From contig CM034546.1 in NCBI GenBank assembly GCA_020055645.1, positions 129,291,875 to 129,355,874 of the forward strand: DNA of 64,000 nt. Reading direction: 5' to 3'. Shown here in pieces: positions 24,912 to 36,360 of this stretch. This DNA comes from Tomocerus qinae (Eukaryota > Arthropoda > Collembola > Entomobryomorpha > Tomoceridae). Below the pieces are notes generated by a model. The model was not told where the DNA came from, ran no database searches, and was given only the letters and a program-made list of their open reading frames with translations. The stretch's first letter is position 1. Every line of letters starts with the position of its first letter. A program made the translations under genes and the position numbers.

Positions 24912-27038
24912 TCATTTTTGTGTCTTCAATCCATCATGATCAGCACCCAAATTGGCAAAGTCATTTTCATTGCAGTTAGTAAGAGTGAAAGAGACAAGGT
25001 CGTCAAACGAATTTGCCCAAAAATTCGTAAAAAGCACCTCCTTAACTATCGAAACATTTAATCCTCTGCAATGTACAAAATTTAAATTAGTACAGTAAAA
25101 GTGTCTCCTAAAAATAAAAAAATGAATAGTTACCTGATTTGATACAATAGTAATAGTAATTGTCCTACACGACTGGTTGCATTGATTTTATCTTCACCTT
25201 TGACTACACGTACACGTGACTTTATAATAATATGATGTTTTAACTCCTTCAAAATTTGTGACTGTATTGTGAAAATAGAACTGACAATTGAGGTACCCCA
25301 ATCTGCAAAGCGATCTGCAGTGAAACGAAATTAAACACTTTAAGGTTTAATCCCATTAAACAAAAGCAGAGTCCACCCACAAAATAATTAAGTAAATAAA
25401 AATATATAAGACTTTATCTTTCGTTAACCTGGACTGAAAATCGACAAAACTTTCATTGCAGCGAATTCAAAGTCATCAATATTCATGTCATGGGCCTCTT
25501 TGAAAATTGCCGAAATTTTCGCTAAAAAGGTAGACATTTGTTGCGCATCATTGTTCGTCTTCGATTGCAAGTGAGCACGTAAGCCATCCGACAAATGATT
25601 TAAAGGAAATAGATTTTGACATTGCGCCAACCCCAAACAGAAAATATCATTCCAAGCACACTTCACAACAGAAATCTGTATTTCTAAGCTAAAACAAAAA
25701 ATAAAAAAATAACTATAAATTGTCCTTCGAAGATTTGGCTATTTATAACATAATTACTACCTTTTATAGATCAAAAAATAATAATGCGTTAAATATAAAG
25801 TAAAAAGACAATGTTTCGCTAAGGTTGCTATTTCCTATAGTTAACGCAAACTAAAAATATTTTTTGCAAATGTTGATATTTGAACTTTTTAAAATTTAAA
25901 AATTCACCATACCGTAAGGAATGGAAGGGTGGCAATGAGTGTATCCATTTAATCGAGAGAAACAAAAGTCTGGCTGCCATCTCATGAATATGGAGCAAAT
26001 TGTCTCTTATTGGAATATCTGGAAGGGCCAAAGTAAAATTTACACACGATGCAGGAATTAATTTTTTTTCCTTTTCGATGTTATTGCACGGCTTTACCAG
26101 ACTTCTTTCGGGTTTCGTTCCCTGTAAGTGTTACAGAATTTTAAACGTCAGATTTACGTCAGATTTAAATTCAGTAATTTCAATCAAATTCAAACTATGC
26201 TTTCAGAGTCAGATATTCTTACTACCGTTCCTTCAAGTTTGATTGTTTGCTTCACATTTACTTCAGAAGTACATGGACATGGAGCCATAACTTTTGAGAA
26301 GTCACTTTTATTTGATTTCATGTAACTTGGGTTTATGGGTTTCCGGTCATATTGCACTTCTTCACAAACAGTTTAGAATAATTAGAAATGCAAAGCAAAA
26401 GTATTAACCATTGACAATATATGATTTAAATATTGCAACATACTTTCCAGCCGCATTCCCATTTTTAAGCACTTCTGCATACGACAGTATTGACAGCGGT
26501 TTCGGGTATCTTTTGTCACTACACATTTCCGACTATTCAAACAAACATAGCCCATCTGTCGTCTGATAGAACGTTTGAAAAACCCCTTGCAGCCTTCACA
26601 GCTGATAGCATTGTAATGCCGACCTAGGGAAAATTTAATGTCAATTTTAATATAATTCAGGCCAATATAACTGACAAACGATTTCGATATTATTATCAAT
26701 TATTGAAATATATGGTTTGATAATTTATACAACAAAAACATTTTTACACACCAGTTGCCCGCAAACGACGCAGGTTATTAATTGGTTTGTCTGTGATGTC
26801 GGTGTCGGGGTTTGGAAAGATGAATTCACAATTAAATTCGTTGGGGACGACGACGACACCCGAGTAATTGTTGTTTCCAGGAGTCCAGACAATATTGGAT
26901 TTAATTGAACAAAACTGTCGGATAAAGAAATAGAAGAAACCTCCTGTTTTCCGTCAAAAATTCTTGGAACATGTAATTTGGATGCAGGCGGAAAAGCGAA
27001 TGGCTTCATCTCCATCCAGTTGTGTGGCTCGCGAAGAA
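24912..27038 (-). CDS. Hr78: Nuclear receptor, NR2C/HR78-like
   Basis: Ligand-regulated-type transcription factor. Exons: 27038-26752 (start ATG 27015), 26623-26444, 26359-26226, 26121-25913, 25688-25429, 25314-25134, 25065-24912. The DNA-binding domain has CVVCG (exon 1) and [19 protein letters not shown], the NR2 P-box [23 protein letters not shown] and a C-terminal VQYDRKP. The ligand-binding domain has [19 protein letters not shown] (helix 3), [31 protein letters not shown] and [13 protein letters not shown], closest in my memory to TR2/TR4 and arthropod HR78. Oddity: exon 1 ends CVVCGQL in phase 0 while exon 2 needs phase 1, and about two residues before GRHY are missing, so the exon 1-2 junction is unresolved. 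The C-terminal AF-2 helix looks diverged. A 5' exon upstream of 27038 is expected. Confidence 0.82.
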
Positions 27039-27199
27039 CTGAAATAGTAGATCCAATCCAGTTTTTTTAAAACTTTTTTAGTATTTTAAAAATAAGTACA
27101 GAAAATAATTTACTATTATAGACAAAGTAAATCGACCACTGAACTATAACTGATTTCTCACCTGAAAAATAGCTTATTTAGATTTGTAACGTTTTTAAC

Positions 27200-28239
27200 A
27201 CTTTAAAAGTGTAAAAATGAAATCTGCAAAATCAACTGAGAACTCGGTGGTGAAAGATTGACATCCACAATCAATAAATTGTTAAAACGTTTTTTTGGCC
27301 GTTAGTTTTCTCAGTTTTCGTCTTCGGTCAATCAGGTCGTTGATCGACATTAGGAGTGCAGAGTGCACGTAGTCGGCATGCAGGGGCAGTAGTGGCGTCA
27401 TGGTGTGGTACCAACGCAGTACCAGATAAAATGCTTGGTGTGGAGTGTGGGGTGCTTCCCAATTTAATGTGAAAGGTCAGAAAGTTGATCAATGGGTTGA
27501 GCTTCAGTCACCACAGTCGCTCAAGCGCATTAATTTGATTCAGGGAAACAATGAGCCATACTGTTCCCACAGAGAATTGGTACACTTTTTCAAATTCAGA
27601 CAACACTTAAAAACGATTTTCATCGGTGGAATTTTTCGATTAGCCAATGAAATTGCAAACATCCATGACGAAATTCTTTGACTTCTAATAACCGTCCTAA
27701 GGAGTAATATTTCAAAGAGCCTTACATTATCAGAAACTCAATTTACGTTGAAAGGATTACTAGTAGACAGAGTGACAGAGAACCGAGTTTTCTTTGTTAT
27801 AGTTATGTTATATTAATCATAGTTGTCTCAATCATTACTCCTGTTGTAGTCTATTTATAAATTTCAACAGTTTCGAAAGTATGTAAGTGTATTATAGCTT
27901 AGAATGGTAGTAATAATATTATCCTAAAGGGTTAGTCCATGCTATACTACTAAAATAATAGATAATTAGTGTAAATCATCTGTCGAAGAATTAAAATGAT
28001 ATACTTGTTTATCGGGTAACTCCGGAAGTTATCCGACAAACTTGGGCTTAAATATACTTAATGAAAATTGCTTTATAATATTCTTGCTATAATGATTTTT
28101 TAAAATTATGATTATTTTAATTGATGACAATCCCCATAGGTTTCCCATGAACACATAAAGGTTTTACATTTGTAAAGTCTTGCACTTTTACATGCAGTAT
28201 ACTCATTATGCATAATATTACCTATATACTATTCCTAAC
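27200..28239. other. Non-coding stretch upstream of the receptor
   Basis: Probably contains the receptor's 5' UTR exon and promoter. A 78-codon plus-strand frame at 27445-27681 shows no domain and is not called. Confidence 0.4.
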
Positions 28240-28448
28240 CAAGCACGTATGCAGAACTGAGTTTCGGAGGGGGCTAGATTTCCAATAGATATTAATTTTT
28301 GGCATTTTTTGAAGGAAATGAGTCAAAAATGGCAAATAATCGCGCGGAGCGCGAAAAGTTTTGCTATTTTGAGAAAAAATTCCCTTTTTCTTGGATTTCG
28401 GGGGGGGGGGGTTTCAGCCCGTAAAGCCCATCCCTAAATACGTCCTTG
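28240..28448. mobile_element. hAT-like MITE with 8-bp target duplication
   Basis: The 209-bp element begins CAAGCACGTATGCAG and ends with the inverse of CAAGGACGTATTTAG. It is flanked by perfect 8-bp direct repeats TTCCTAAC (28232-28239 and 28449-28456). The inside holds a G-run of 13 and the palindrome CGCGCGGAGCGCG. Ends in CA/TG and an 8-bp duplication are hAT hallmarks. No coding capacity. Confidence 0.85.
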
Positions 28449-28459
28449 TTCCTAACTGC

Positions 28460-29880
28460 TCTGCTATATTACGTTTATTTTTAATAAACCATGACAAATG
28501 CATGTAAAAAAGTAGCAGAGATAATCAGGCTTTGTGACGTTACATGACAATTTAGTGTATTTTCCAATTACCTTTAACCTTATGACCCCTATGACTGACA
28601 TAAACAAATAAATTCATGACGTTTTACAATGCCGAGAACTAAAGGTACACCAAGTTTTAGTTTTTAAAAAGACGGACAAATCGGGCATATCGATTCCTAT
28701 AAAGCTGCTCCGCCACTTAAACGTACTTTCATAATATTGATATCGGCTTATGTATCAGCATGATAAAGTCATTTTGATAGAACGGACGATTAGATTACTT
28801 AGATCGTCCGGGTCTGCCTGTAAAAACTTTAATAATAGGTTCGCCTCTTATTTATTTAATTATGAAAGGGGGTTTTTTGTCTGTCTGTGTATCTATCTAT
28901 CAATCAGATCCCACGTAACTTTGGACAGAAGAAACATTTTTGAGTTCTGTTTCTGTCTTGGGATTGCATGAAAGCAGAGGTAAGCGGGTTTTTTAATTTT
29001 TTATGATTTGACTCACCTCCGTCGGGGGAAATATTTCTATCATATTATACTTATAGAAAGTAGTGTAATACCTCATCCGAAAGAGGACAACTTTAAAAAA
29101 ATTGTCATACTACCTCATATCCCCTGTCTGGGGAATTTGGTAACTTTCGTTTTATACATCTTACAAAAGCTGAAGTTGTGATATCTCATTTGAAAGAAGA
29201 GGACAATATCTAATCACCTAACCACATCATTCTAATTCTAACCACTCTTTCGACTTCTAACCACTTCTTTCGATTTCTAACTACTTCTTTTGACCTCTAG
29301 CCACTTCTTTTGACTTCTAATCGTTTGACCTTTGAGTTATATGAACCTCTTATTGCCTACACTGTGTTACCAGTTTATTTATGAGATCATTGTACTACTA
29401 TAAGTATAATTCTGTTGAACAATTGTCATTGTATTAATGGACCTATTTTTGTTTTTTAGTTTATGTTTATGTTAGTTTGTTTTTTCGTTCGCCATTTTTC
29501 TGTTCAGTCAGATAATCAGGTCAGCCAGTCCGCCATTCTCCATACACAATAATACAACAAACTGGGATACCACTTTCTATTTAAATTAAAAGACCGCCGA
29601 AGAGTCAGTATAGCGTGGTATAGCTTTCAAGTAACTAGTTTCCTAAATAATATTATGGATTTGCAGTCATTGCAGTTTGCACTTGCAGTGGTTTATTTCT
29701 TCTAATAAACATTGACTAGTAACTAGTAACTAGGTAAGCTACCAAGAGTCGGGTTTTCACGACAATAATAAACAAGGTTAAAAATATTAAGAGTTAAATA
29801 GTTTACGGAATTTGTGTCTCGTTTCACAAACGGATACTTCATACTTCAAAAGCTTCATTACTGGGCCAAACCTAGGGAAT
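28460..29880. other. Non-coding stretch with a short tandem array
   Basis: No gene is supported. It contains the 20-bp tandem array at 29237-29330. TTTACAG at 29883-29889 looks like an acceptor, so the FkbM-family gene probably has a non-coding 5' exon in this stretch. Confidence 0.4.
29237..29330. repeat. 20-bp tandem repeat
   Basis: Four to five units of about 20 bp, consensus TCTAACCACTTCTTTCGACT, with a few substitutions each. Confidence 0.75.
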
Positions 29881-29899
29881 TATTTACAGGTTGCCTAAT

Positions 29900-31098
29900 A
29901 TGAACAGAAGACCAGTCATTGCATTATTTTTAGTTACAATGTGTCTTTCAATCACTTTTACTGTGTATAACAATACCTTAAACTACAATTTCCGTGACCA
30001 TATTTGCTATATACAACAGCCTAATAGTTCTTGGATATACATCGAAAATCTTATTAAGGAAGGGTTACCCCAAAATGATTCTAGAATAGTTGATTACATT
30101 AAGAAAAAACATTTATTTCCACCTTCAAATCTTCCATACAAACTAAATGACATGAAAGGCGATCCTGGAGTCGGAACTTACTACAATGGTCAAAATCTGG
30201 TCGTGAAGAAAATCCTTAAAAATATGGTACTAACTCTTGAATTTAATAATTTTCTAAATCTACTTGATTGAAAATAAAAATCCAAGATTGTATTTAAATT
30301 CCAAGTGTAACAATTCTCAAATATCCCAGCTCACATTTGTTTGATACATTTTGGGCTACTTTGGAAAAATTTAACCGCAAAATCAAATTAACTATCAAAA
30401 TAAAATTTCCTGATTGATTTTCTAGACGAACGGATTTTTTGTGGACGTTGGAGCTCATGATGGAGAATACATATCAAATACGATAAGTTTAGAAAGAGAT
30501 TTCAATTGGACTGGATTGTTGATTGAGCCATCTCCCATTGAATTTGCAAATGTAAAGTCAAAAAACAGAAAAGCTTGGCTTTCCAACGTTTGTCTATCTC
30601 CTACAACTATGCCTTCGACTTTTGACTACTTACACAAACCGGGATACACTATAGCCAATAAATTGAAGGGTACAGAATCAGACACGGATATCAAGAATAA
30701 TTGGAAACTCTATCGTCTTCAATGTTTTCCACTGTTCTCCATTCTGAGTGCACTGGGCATCAAATCAATCGATTATTTCAGTCTGGACATAGAAGGAGTA
30801 GAGCTCAAAGTTTTGAATACAATTCCCTTCGACTCGGTCTTTATTAAAGTAAAAAATAGTTTTCTTTATTTATTTTCTGTTCCATCAAAATTAAAAAATC
30901 CATTATTGATATCTGTCTATCTTTCTGCAGGTAATCTCCGTGGAGTATAACTTGATTCCAGAAGGGAAGAATGCTCTGGCTGATTTCATGAAGACTAAAG
31001 GATACATTGTCGCCCAAGAAGTGTACCACGACCAAATATTTGTCCATAAATCTCTAAATTATACGAATGCGACTGAGACAAACAAGACAGTTGGTTAA
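29900..31098 (+). CDS. FkbM-family methyltransferase, Star-like, membrane-anchored
   Basis: Three exons, 29900-30226, 30426-30848 and 30931-31098, give 305 residues. Residues about 5-22 (PVIALFLVTMCLSITFTVY) form a signal anchor, so the catalytic part should face the lumen or outside. Exon 2 holds GFFVDVGAHDGEYISNT (SAM-binding motif I), WTGLLIEPSPIEF, RKAWLSNVCLS, CFPLFSILSALGI and DYFSLDIEGVELKVL, all typical of arthropod Star-like FkbM proteins. Exon 3 has ISVEYNLIPEGK and DQIFVHKS and ends in N-glycosylation sites. The ATG is chosen because the frame before it is entered from a splice acceptor at 29889. No break is seen. The substrate of animal members is not established. A degenerate partial copy follows downstream. 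Confidence 0.85.
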
Positions 31099-31682
31099 GA
31101 TGATTTCTTCTCACGCAGTTGAAAGAATGGCTCCAAAATAATTGTTCAGAAAGTTTTGAACTTTGAAAATAGTATTTTCAGATTATAGTTAGTTTCGTAT
31201 TTATAGCATAAGGCAATTTATTGTTGCTTATAATAATGTTTGTTGTGAAAACTTTTAGTGTAACTTAAAAGCTATAAAATAGATAACCATGCACATAACA
31301 CGTATTTTTATAAACTTCGAACCCGTTTTATAATCACTCTCATTCCTCTAAAAGATTCATCAGCATTCCATAAAACCATACCCGTTTTTAACAAGCATGT
31401 TGTGAATTCGTTCATATGTTAATATGTAATAAGATCAGAGTGGCATAATTAAACAAGTGTCAATGTATTTTTCCAGGAAGAAAATGTAGTAGCCATTTCC
31501 GGGGTGTTGCTTTCAGCACATTCCTAGCCTACAAGATATATTCTACACCTTTTATGTTAACAAAATATTCAATTGTGAAAATTTATCAAATATTTCTTGA
31601 CACAACGCAAATTAAGGTCGTAAGAAATCTGCCAGTAGTATGAAAATTAAGAGATAAGTGAAGTCTAATACTAACCTCAAAA

Positions 31683-32121
31683 ATGCATGAGTTTAATAAT
31701 AACTTGTTGAAAACCATTGAAATTCTTATTAAGGAAGGATTTCTACAAAAGAACTCTCAAATAGTGGACTACATTAAGAAAAAACATTTATTTCCATCTT
31801 CAAATATGTCATATAATATAACCGATATGAACGGCGGTACAGAGGTCGTGAATTGGAAAGGCCAAAATCTAGTCGTGAAAGCAATCCTTAAAACTATGGT
31901 AAGTTTTATGTTTATCTCATAAATTCTGAATTTCAGAAGCTTCGAAGTAATTGTCCAAGACTAATATGATAAATATAGGTACTTAAGACTTCATTTTTTT
32001 TTCAGACAACCTCGGTAGAGTTTAGCCGGATTCCAGAAGGAAAACATTCATCTGCCAGATTTCATGAAAGATCTTGGTGTCTTCTTGTTGTCATCTTTCT
32101 TTGTCCATAAATATATCTAAT
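31683..32121 (+). pseudogene. Degenerate partial copy of the FkbM-family gene
   Basis: Segment 31683-31898 matches the lumenal stem part of exon 1 of the upstream gene (ILIKEGF, SQIVDYIKKKHLFPSSN, GQNLVVKAILKTM then GT). Segment 32006-32121 matches exon 3 (SVEFSRIPEGK and, out of frame, VHK), with frame changes. The entire exon 2, which holds the SAM-binding and catalytic motifs, is missing, as is the membrane anchor. It is a tandem-duplicate remnant and cannot make an enzyme. Confidence 0.8.
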
Positions 32122-32369
32122 TGTAAAAATACGACAGACAAAAAATAAATTTACCACAAATAAAGTTGAAATAAATGACTTCAATAATATTCTTTTAATC
32201 ACCATACCTGAAAATAGTTTCAGAAAGCTACACTATCATGTGAACAATTAAACATGTGGTTCCTAATATTTATTGTAAAATCTTAATCTTGGGTCTACAA
32301 GTCTATAATGTGACATACTGATGAGCAATTTGTATGGTATGTCACTTAGTAATTTTGCTAGAAAAGTTT

Positions 32370-34777
32370 AACGCAGTTTGGTTCATTATGCGTTATATAT
32401 TAGGCAAAGAACTAGGTAGGAGGTAGGATAATACATTACGAACAGAAACTACCCACAAAGACCAAATTGCTTGCAGTGCAGCCTTAAAATGTTGAGACAA
32501 ACTTTGATTTTAATTTACATAAATGCATATAATATGTATTAAGATAAGGACTTCCATAACTATACATACATCAAAATAATTGTAACTGCTTACTTGGAAA
32601 CAAAATAATAGTATGTTTGTTTCAATAGTTAATCAAAGTAAAATAATATCCTACATCTACATCAATCAAAAATCAAACGAACAAACAATATATATAAGGG
32701 CTTCTAAATAATTAAAAATAAAGTTGATTGGTTTAGCAATGGAAGTGGTAGCAATTCTATTATCAGCTATAACTAAGATTTATAACAAATACCGGTTAAA
32801 GTAAGGCAGTGGTTGAACGTTTTAAAAATCGCGTCATGGAATAGACCAGGGCCCGCTTTCAAAGGACCTAACCTAACCTGATTAAAACAATGACATTGAT
32901 AGACAGTTGAGCAACCACGGCCTTACTTCAACCCAAATATTAAAACAAAACATACACTTGCTGATGAAAACTTATACAACAATCTATTGGAAACCCTTCG
33001 ATGGAGATGGATGTCGACTTTCGTTATTTTGATTTTGTCTGGCCCGAGCGTGAGGAGGAATATATTTATTCTGCGTTGTCGGTGGAGAACCAACCGTTAC
33101 CACACCCGGTACAAAACTGTTACTACCATGAGTAGAAGCTTGGGGTCTATTGGAAGTTTTCCAAGAACCGACATTCCAGGAGGTAGACGTGTTATGTGAG
33201 CTACTAGGGTGTGTACGTCTATTCGTGGGACTTGGCTTGTTTGCTTCTTCAATTTTTGACTTTAACTTGAGCAATTTTAATTTGTGTGCATCTTCGGGAG
33301 CTCTTCTGATTTGTTCTATAATTTCTTCATTCACATTTCCAAAGATTTGGTCTGCACTCCATTCCCACTTGTAGCGCTTAGGAATATATTTTAAAGCCTG
33401 TGATAAACAATATTTGTTATAAATGACCACATTTCAAGAAAACAATGAAAAATATTATAAAATTAGGTCAAAGCAATACATTAAAACCGTTTTCTTCATC
33501 CGAGGAAAAATTATTCTGGATCCAGTACGAGACAGCTTCTGGCGTTTCCTCTATTGTAACAAAATAACATCCTTCTAACAAAAGGATAGAATTTTTGTCC
33601 TTTTCAGTCCAGGCGTGGTCTAAATCCCAAAACGATCTAAAGAAATTTTCAATTTGGTCTTTAATTTTTTCTAGGAGAGCCGAGCAACGTTTGGATTAAG
33701 TCAATCCGAGCAGGGAAATTTCTTGGGGTACATTGAATAGCAATATTGAAGAAATGTATCGCCTGTTCCACATCATTATTCTGTTACGAAATAAACCAAT
33801 TATAACTTTTTAGTGGGATTCTGTAATACAAACGAGAGGGACATACGGACATACGTTAAATATTATATAAGACGTTAAATGCAAATTTAAATTTAAAAGT
33901 GTAAAATAGCTTTACCCTGGTAAGTAGAAATGTTCCCATTTTGTGATTTACTTTACTATTAGAAGGGTAGCGTTTTATACTTATTCGGTAAAATTTTTCA
34001 GCCAATTTATAATCACGATGGATGTCAGGAAGTAAAGATGCAAATATTTCTCCGTATCTGACTGCTTCATTTGGACCACAGGTTTCCCGTTCGAAAGAAT
34101 CTCTAAAAGTCACAAAATAAACAATAGAGTGTGATCTCACATTCAAAATAACCAATTTATAATTTATTTATTGTTACCTTGCTAGAGTCTTGATATAGTC
34201 AACTACTTCCTTTTCTGACAAAAATGTTTTAATCCCAATGTCTAGAGGAAAACTAACTATTTCTTTGAATTTGTCCCTTAGAAATAAAATTTCCGCAAGA
34301 CATTGGCATAAAGTAGAAAGACAGGCAGAATTAAAGTTTGGAATAGTGATAGTGAGCTCCACTGCTTTGATAACCGCATTTAGCTCGTCCATAATTTTTT
34401 CAGGGTCGGGGCGGGTTGCATTAAATCTTTGCTGACGCCTCAAATATCGCAATCTGTGGTACAATATGAACATCCAACTCGGATTCTTGTCATCTAAGCT
34501 AGCAATCTAAAATATAAAACGAAGATTTTTATAAGAAATACTGAACAAAACATTCGGCGGTAATAAAATTCACGAATAAAATAAAATAAACCTTTTTAAA
34601 ATCGTTGAGCGAATCGACAGACCTTTTTCGTTCTGGAATCTGTTTATTTAGTAACCATTTGGATAGATATACCATCGATTTTCCGTTGTCACTAAGATTT
34701 TGAAAACTGGAGTCGAAACTTTCGTAATCTTTTTCGGTTGCAATTCCTAGCTTAAGGTTTGCATGAATCCGCAGCAA
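32370..34777. repeat. Left diverged half-unit of the tandem array
   Basis: This stretch aligns to 40490-42733 in the next unit, but with many substitutions, small indels and a private MITE insertion. It is the surviving ancestral left copy: it carries the 3' half of TPR copy 1. At 34778 it passes abruptly into sequence nearly identical to the amplified units. Confidence 0.8.
32794..32934. mobile_element. MITE with GGTTGAAGTAAGGC ends (copy 2)
   Basis: The 141-bp element starts GGTTAAAGTAAGGCAGTGGT and ends with the inverse of GGTTGAAGTAAGGCCGTGGT. AAATA lies just outside both ends. It is absent at the matching place in the other three units (about 40890, 48850 and 56810), so it inserted into the left copy only. 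Confidence 0.7.
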
Positions 34778-35992
34778 GCGACAGATATAGGTAATACCTT
34801 CTGCATATTCTGCGGAAAAAAAATATTCTCCGACATAGTATTGTGTCACGTATTCAACCCAAGATATATTTTTTGTAGCAAGATCCACATTTCCCCATTC
34901 GCATATTATATGCAAGAATGCTTCAACTAAGGGTGATACAGCACTTTGTAAAGTTCTTTTATCATTAACAGAGTAATTCTCTTTCAATTCTTCTTCTGTT
35001 TGTTGATGCGGCACCCCAGTCTTTTCATATAAGGACTCAGTCATTAGGGTAAACATCTTCGGTGTCACTTCGTAACAACCTAGCCAATTTATGAAATAAG
35101 TCTCGCATCTTTTCAGTTCATCTAGAATATTTTCACCCTTAGATATTCTGCATGACGTTTCAAGCAGTTTTGCTGTTTCCCTTTCCCAATTGGTTTGCCG
35201 TGGCTGGTCTTCCGTAGAAACTGCTGAAGCAACATCTGCAATTAAAAAAACATTTAATCCAACGTATATAGACAAGCTAATAGTATTTGTAACGAAAATA
35301 TAAATAAAATAATTTTAGATACATTATTTTTATATAAAGTTTACCTTGAATAACACAAATAATATTGAGATCAAATGCAAAATATTATCTTTATTTAGCT
35401 ACCTGGTTCATTGTTCCAACTGAATGAAACGTTCATTTTCATGGCATTTTCAATCATGCATTTCAACAGAGTCAGTTTCTCTTTTTCGGAAACTGGAACA
35501 GATCTGTCTTGTAATCTTTTCAAAATTTCTTCACGAGCAACACTTAGGTTAACAAAATCAGGCCACCTTTTATACTTCTTTTTCAATCGAGCCAGCGTCT
35601 AAAAATATATTCAGATGATCTAATGTTAGAATTTCACCTTTTAAGAATCGTATTATTTTATTCAATACTAACAGCAGCACAAGTTACAAGTAGTTCTAAT
35701 AAATAAATCTTACTGCAAAATCGATGAGAAGAAACTTCTTGTCCACCTCGCACCGAAAATCCATTTGGATCCATTGCAGAAGTGCATTATCCACATCATC
35801 TTTCAATAAAAAATAGCAACCATGCAAGAAGTGTAAAGAATATATTTCATGGCTTTTCCAGTTTCCACCTTCTTTCCAAATTGCATTAAAAACATTGTCA
35901 AGCTTTTCCGTGTTATTTTCTCGATCTTCCAAAAGAGTTTGTATTATGTCGATCGACTTACGATAATCCTTTTCATTTTGTTGAAGAAATAT
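32984..35992 (-). pseudogene. TPR-like multi-exon gene, copy 1 (left ancestral 3' half)
   Basis: Helical-repeat protein gene with at least seven coding exons, from an acceptor at 35992 (IFLQQNEKDY) to a stop at 32984. Parts in order: a W-rich block with LHFLHGCYFLLKDDVDNALL; LKKKYKRWPDFVNLSV; a 215-residue helical exon (TNWERETAKLLETSCRI, YICRLLRIHANLKLGI); YHRLRYLRRQQRF; a TPR-like DYKLAEKFYRISIKRYPSN; a second W/GYYF-type block; and a tail with IEEANK and NKYIPPHARARQNQ, a motif seen in RNA-binding proteins. No family name is recognised and exon 1 was not found. The exon near 33680 has an extra base and reaches a stop just after LLGSPRKN. The 5' half is nearly identical to the middle copies; the 3' half differs. 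RNA-related TPR function is inference only. Confidence 0.7.
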
Positions 35993-36156
35993 CTGTTAAA
36001 ATAAAATACAAAATAAATAAATACAATAACGTTTACACCCTTCTTCATTTATTTATTAATGATTGAATTTCTAATTTTAGCACAAGAAAATCAGAATTTA
36101 AATACCCCAATTATCATAATCAATAATCATAATAGGTCGTTGTTTAAAATACTAAA

Positions 36157-36352
36157 CAAGCACGTATCCAGAGGGGGGGCCGGGGGGGGCCGGGGGGGTC
36201 CGGGCCCCCCCTAAGTATCCAGAAAAAGGCAATTTTTTTGTCAAAAAAGGTGAAAAATCCAAAAAATTTTCGCGCACCGCGCGAATATGACTTGAATTTA
36301 TCAATATATTTTGGTGGACCCCCCCTAGGTCAAATTCCTGGATACGTGCTTG
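36157..36352. mobile_element. hAT-like MITE in U1 with 8-bp target duplication
   Basis: The 196-bp element has ends CAAGCACGTATCCAG and its inverse, flanked by perfect 8-bp repeats ATACTAAA (36149-36156 and 36353-36360). Inside are long G and C runs and CGCGCACCGCGCG. The diverged right copy has an empty site near 61095 (AAATAGTAAAAGTAA), so insertion came after the old duplication but before the recent amplification. Confidence 0.9.
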
Positions 36353-36360
36353 ATACTAAA

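Noticed and set aside
27445-27681. 78-codon plus-strand frame next to the nuclear receptor
   Set aside because: No domain or signal; the length is expected by chance in this much sequence.
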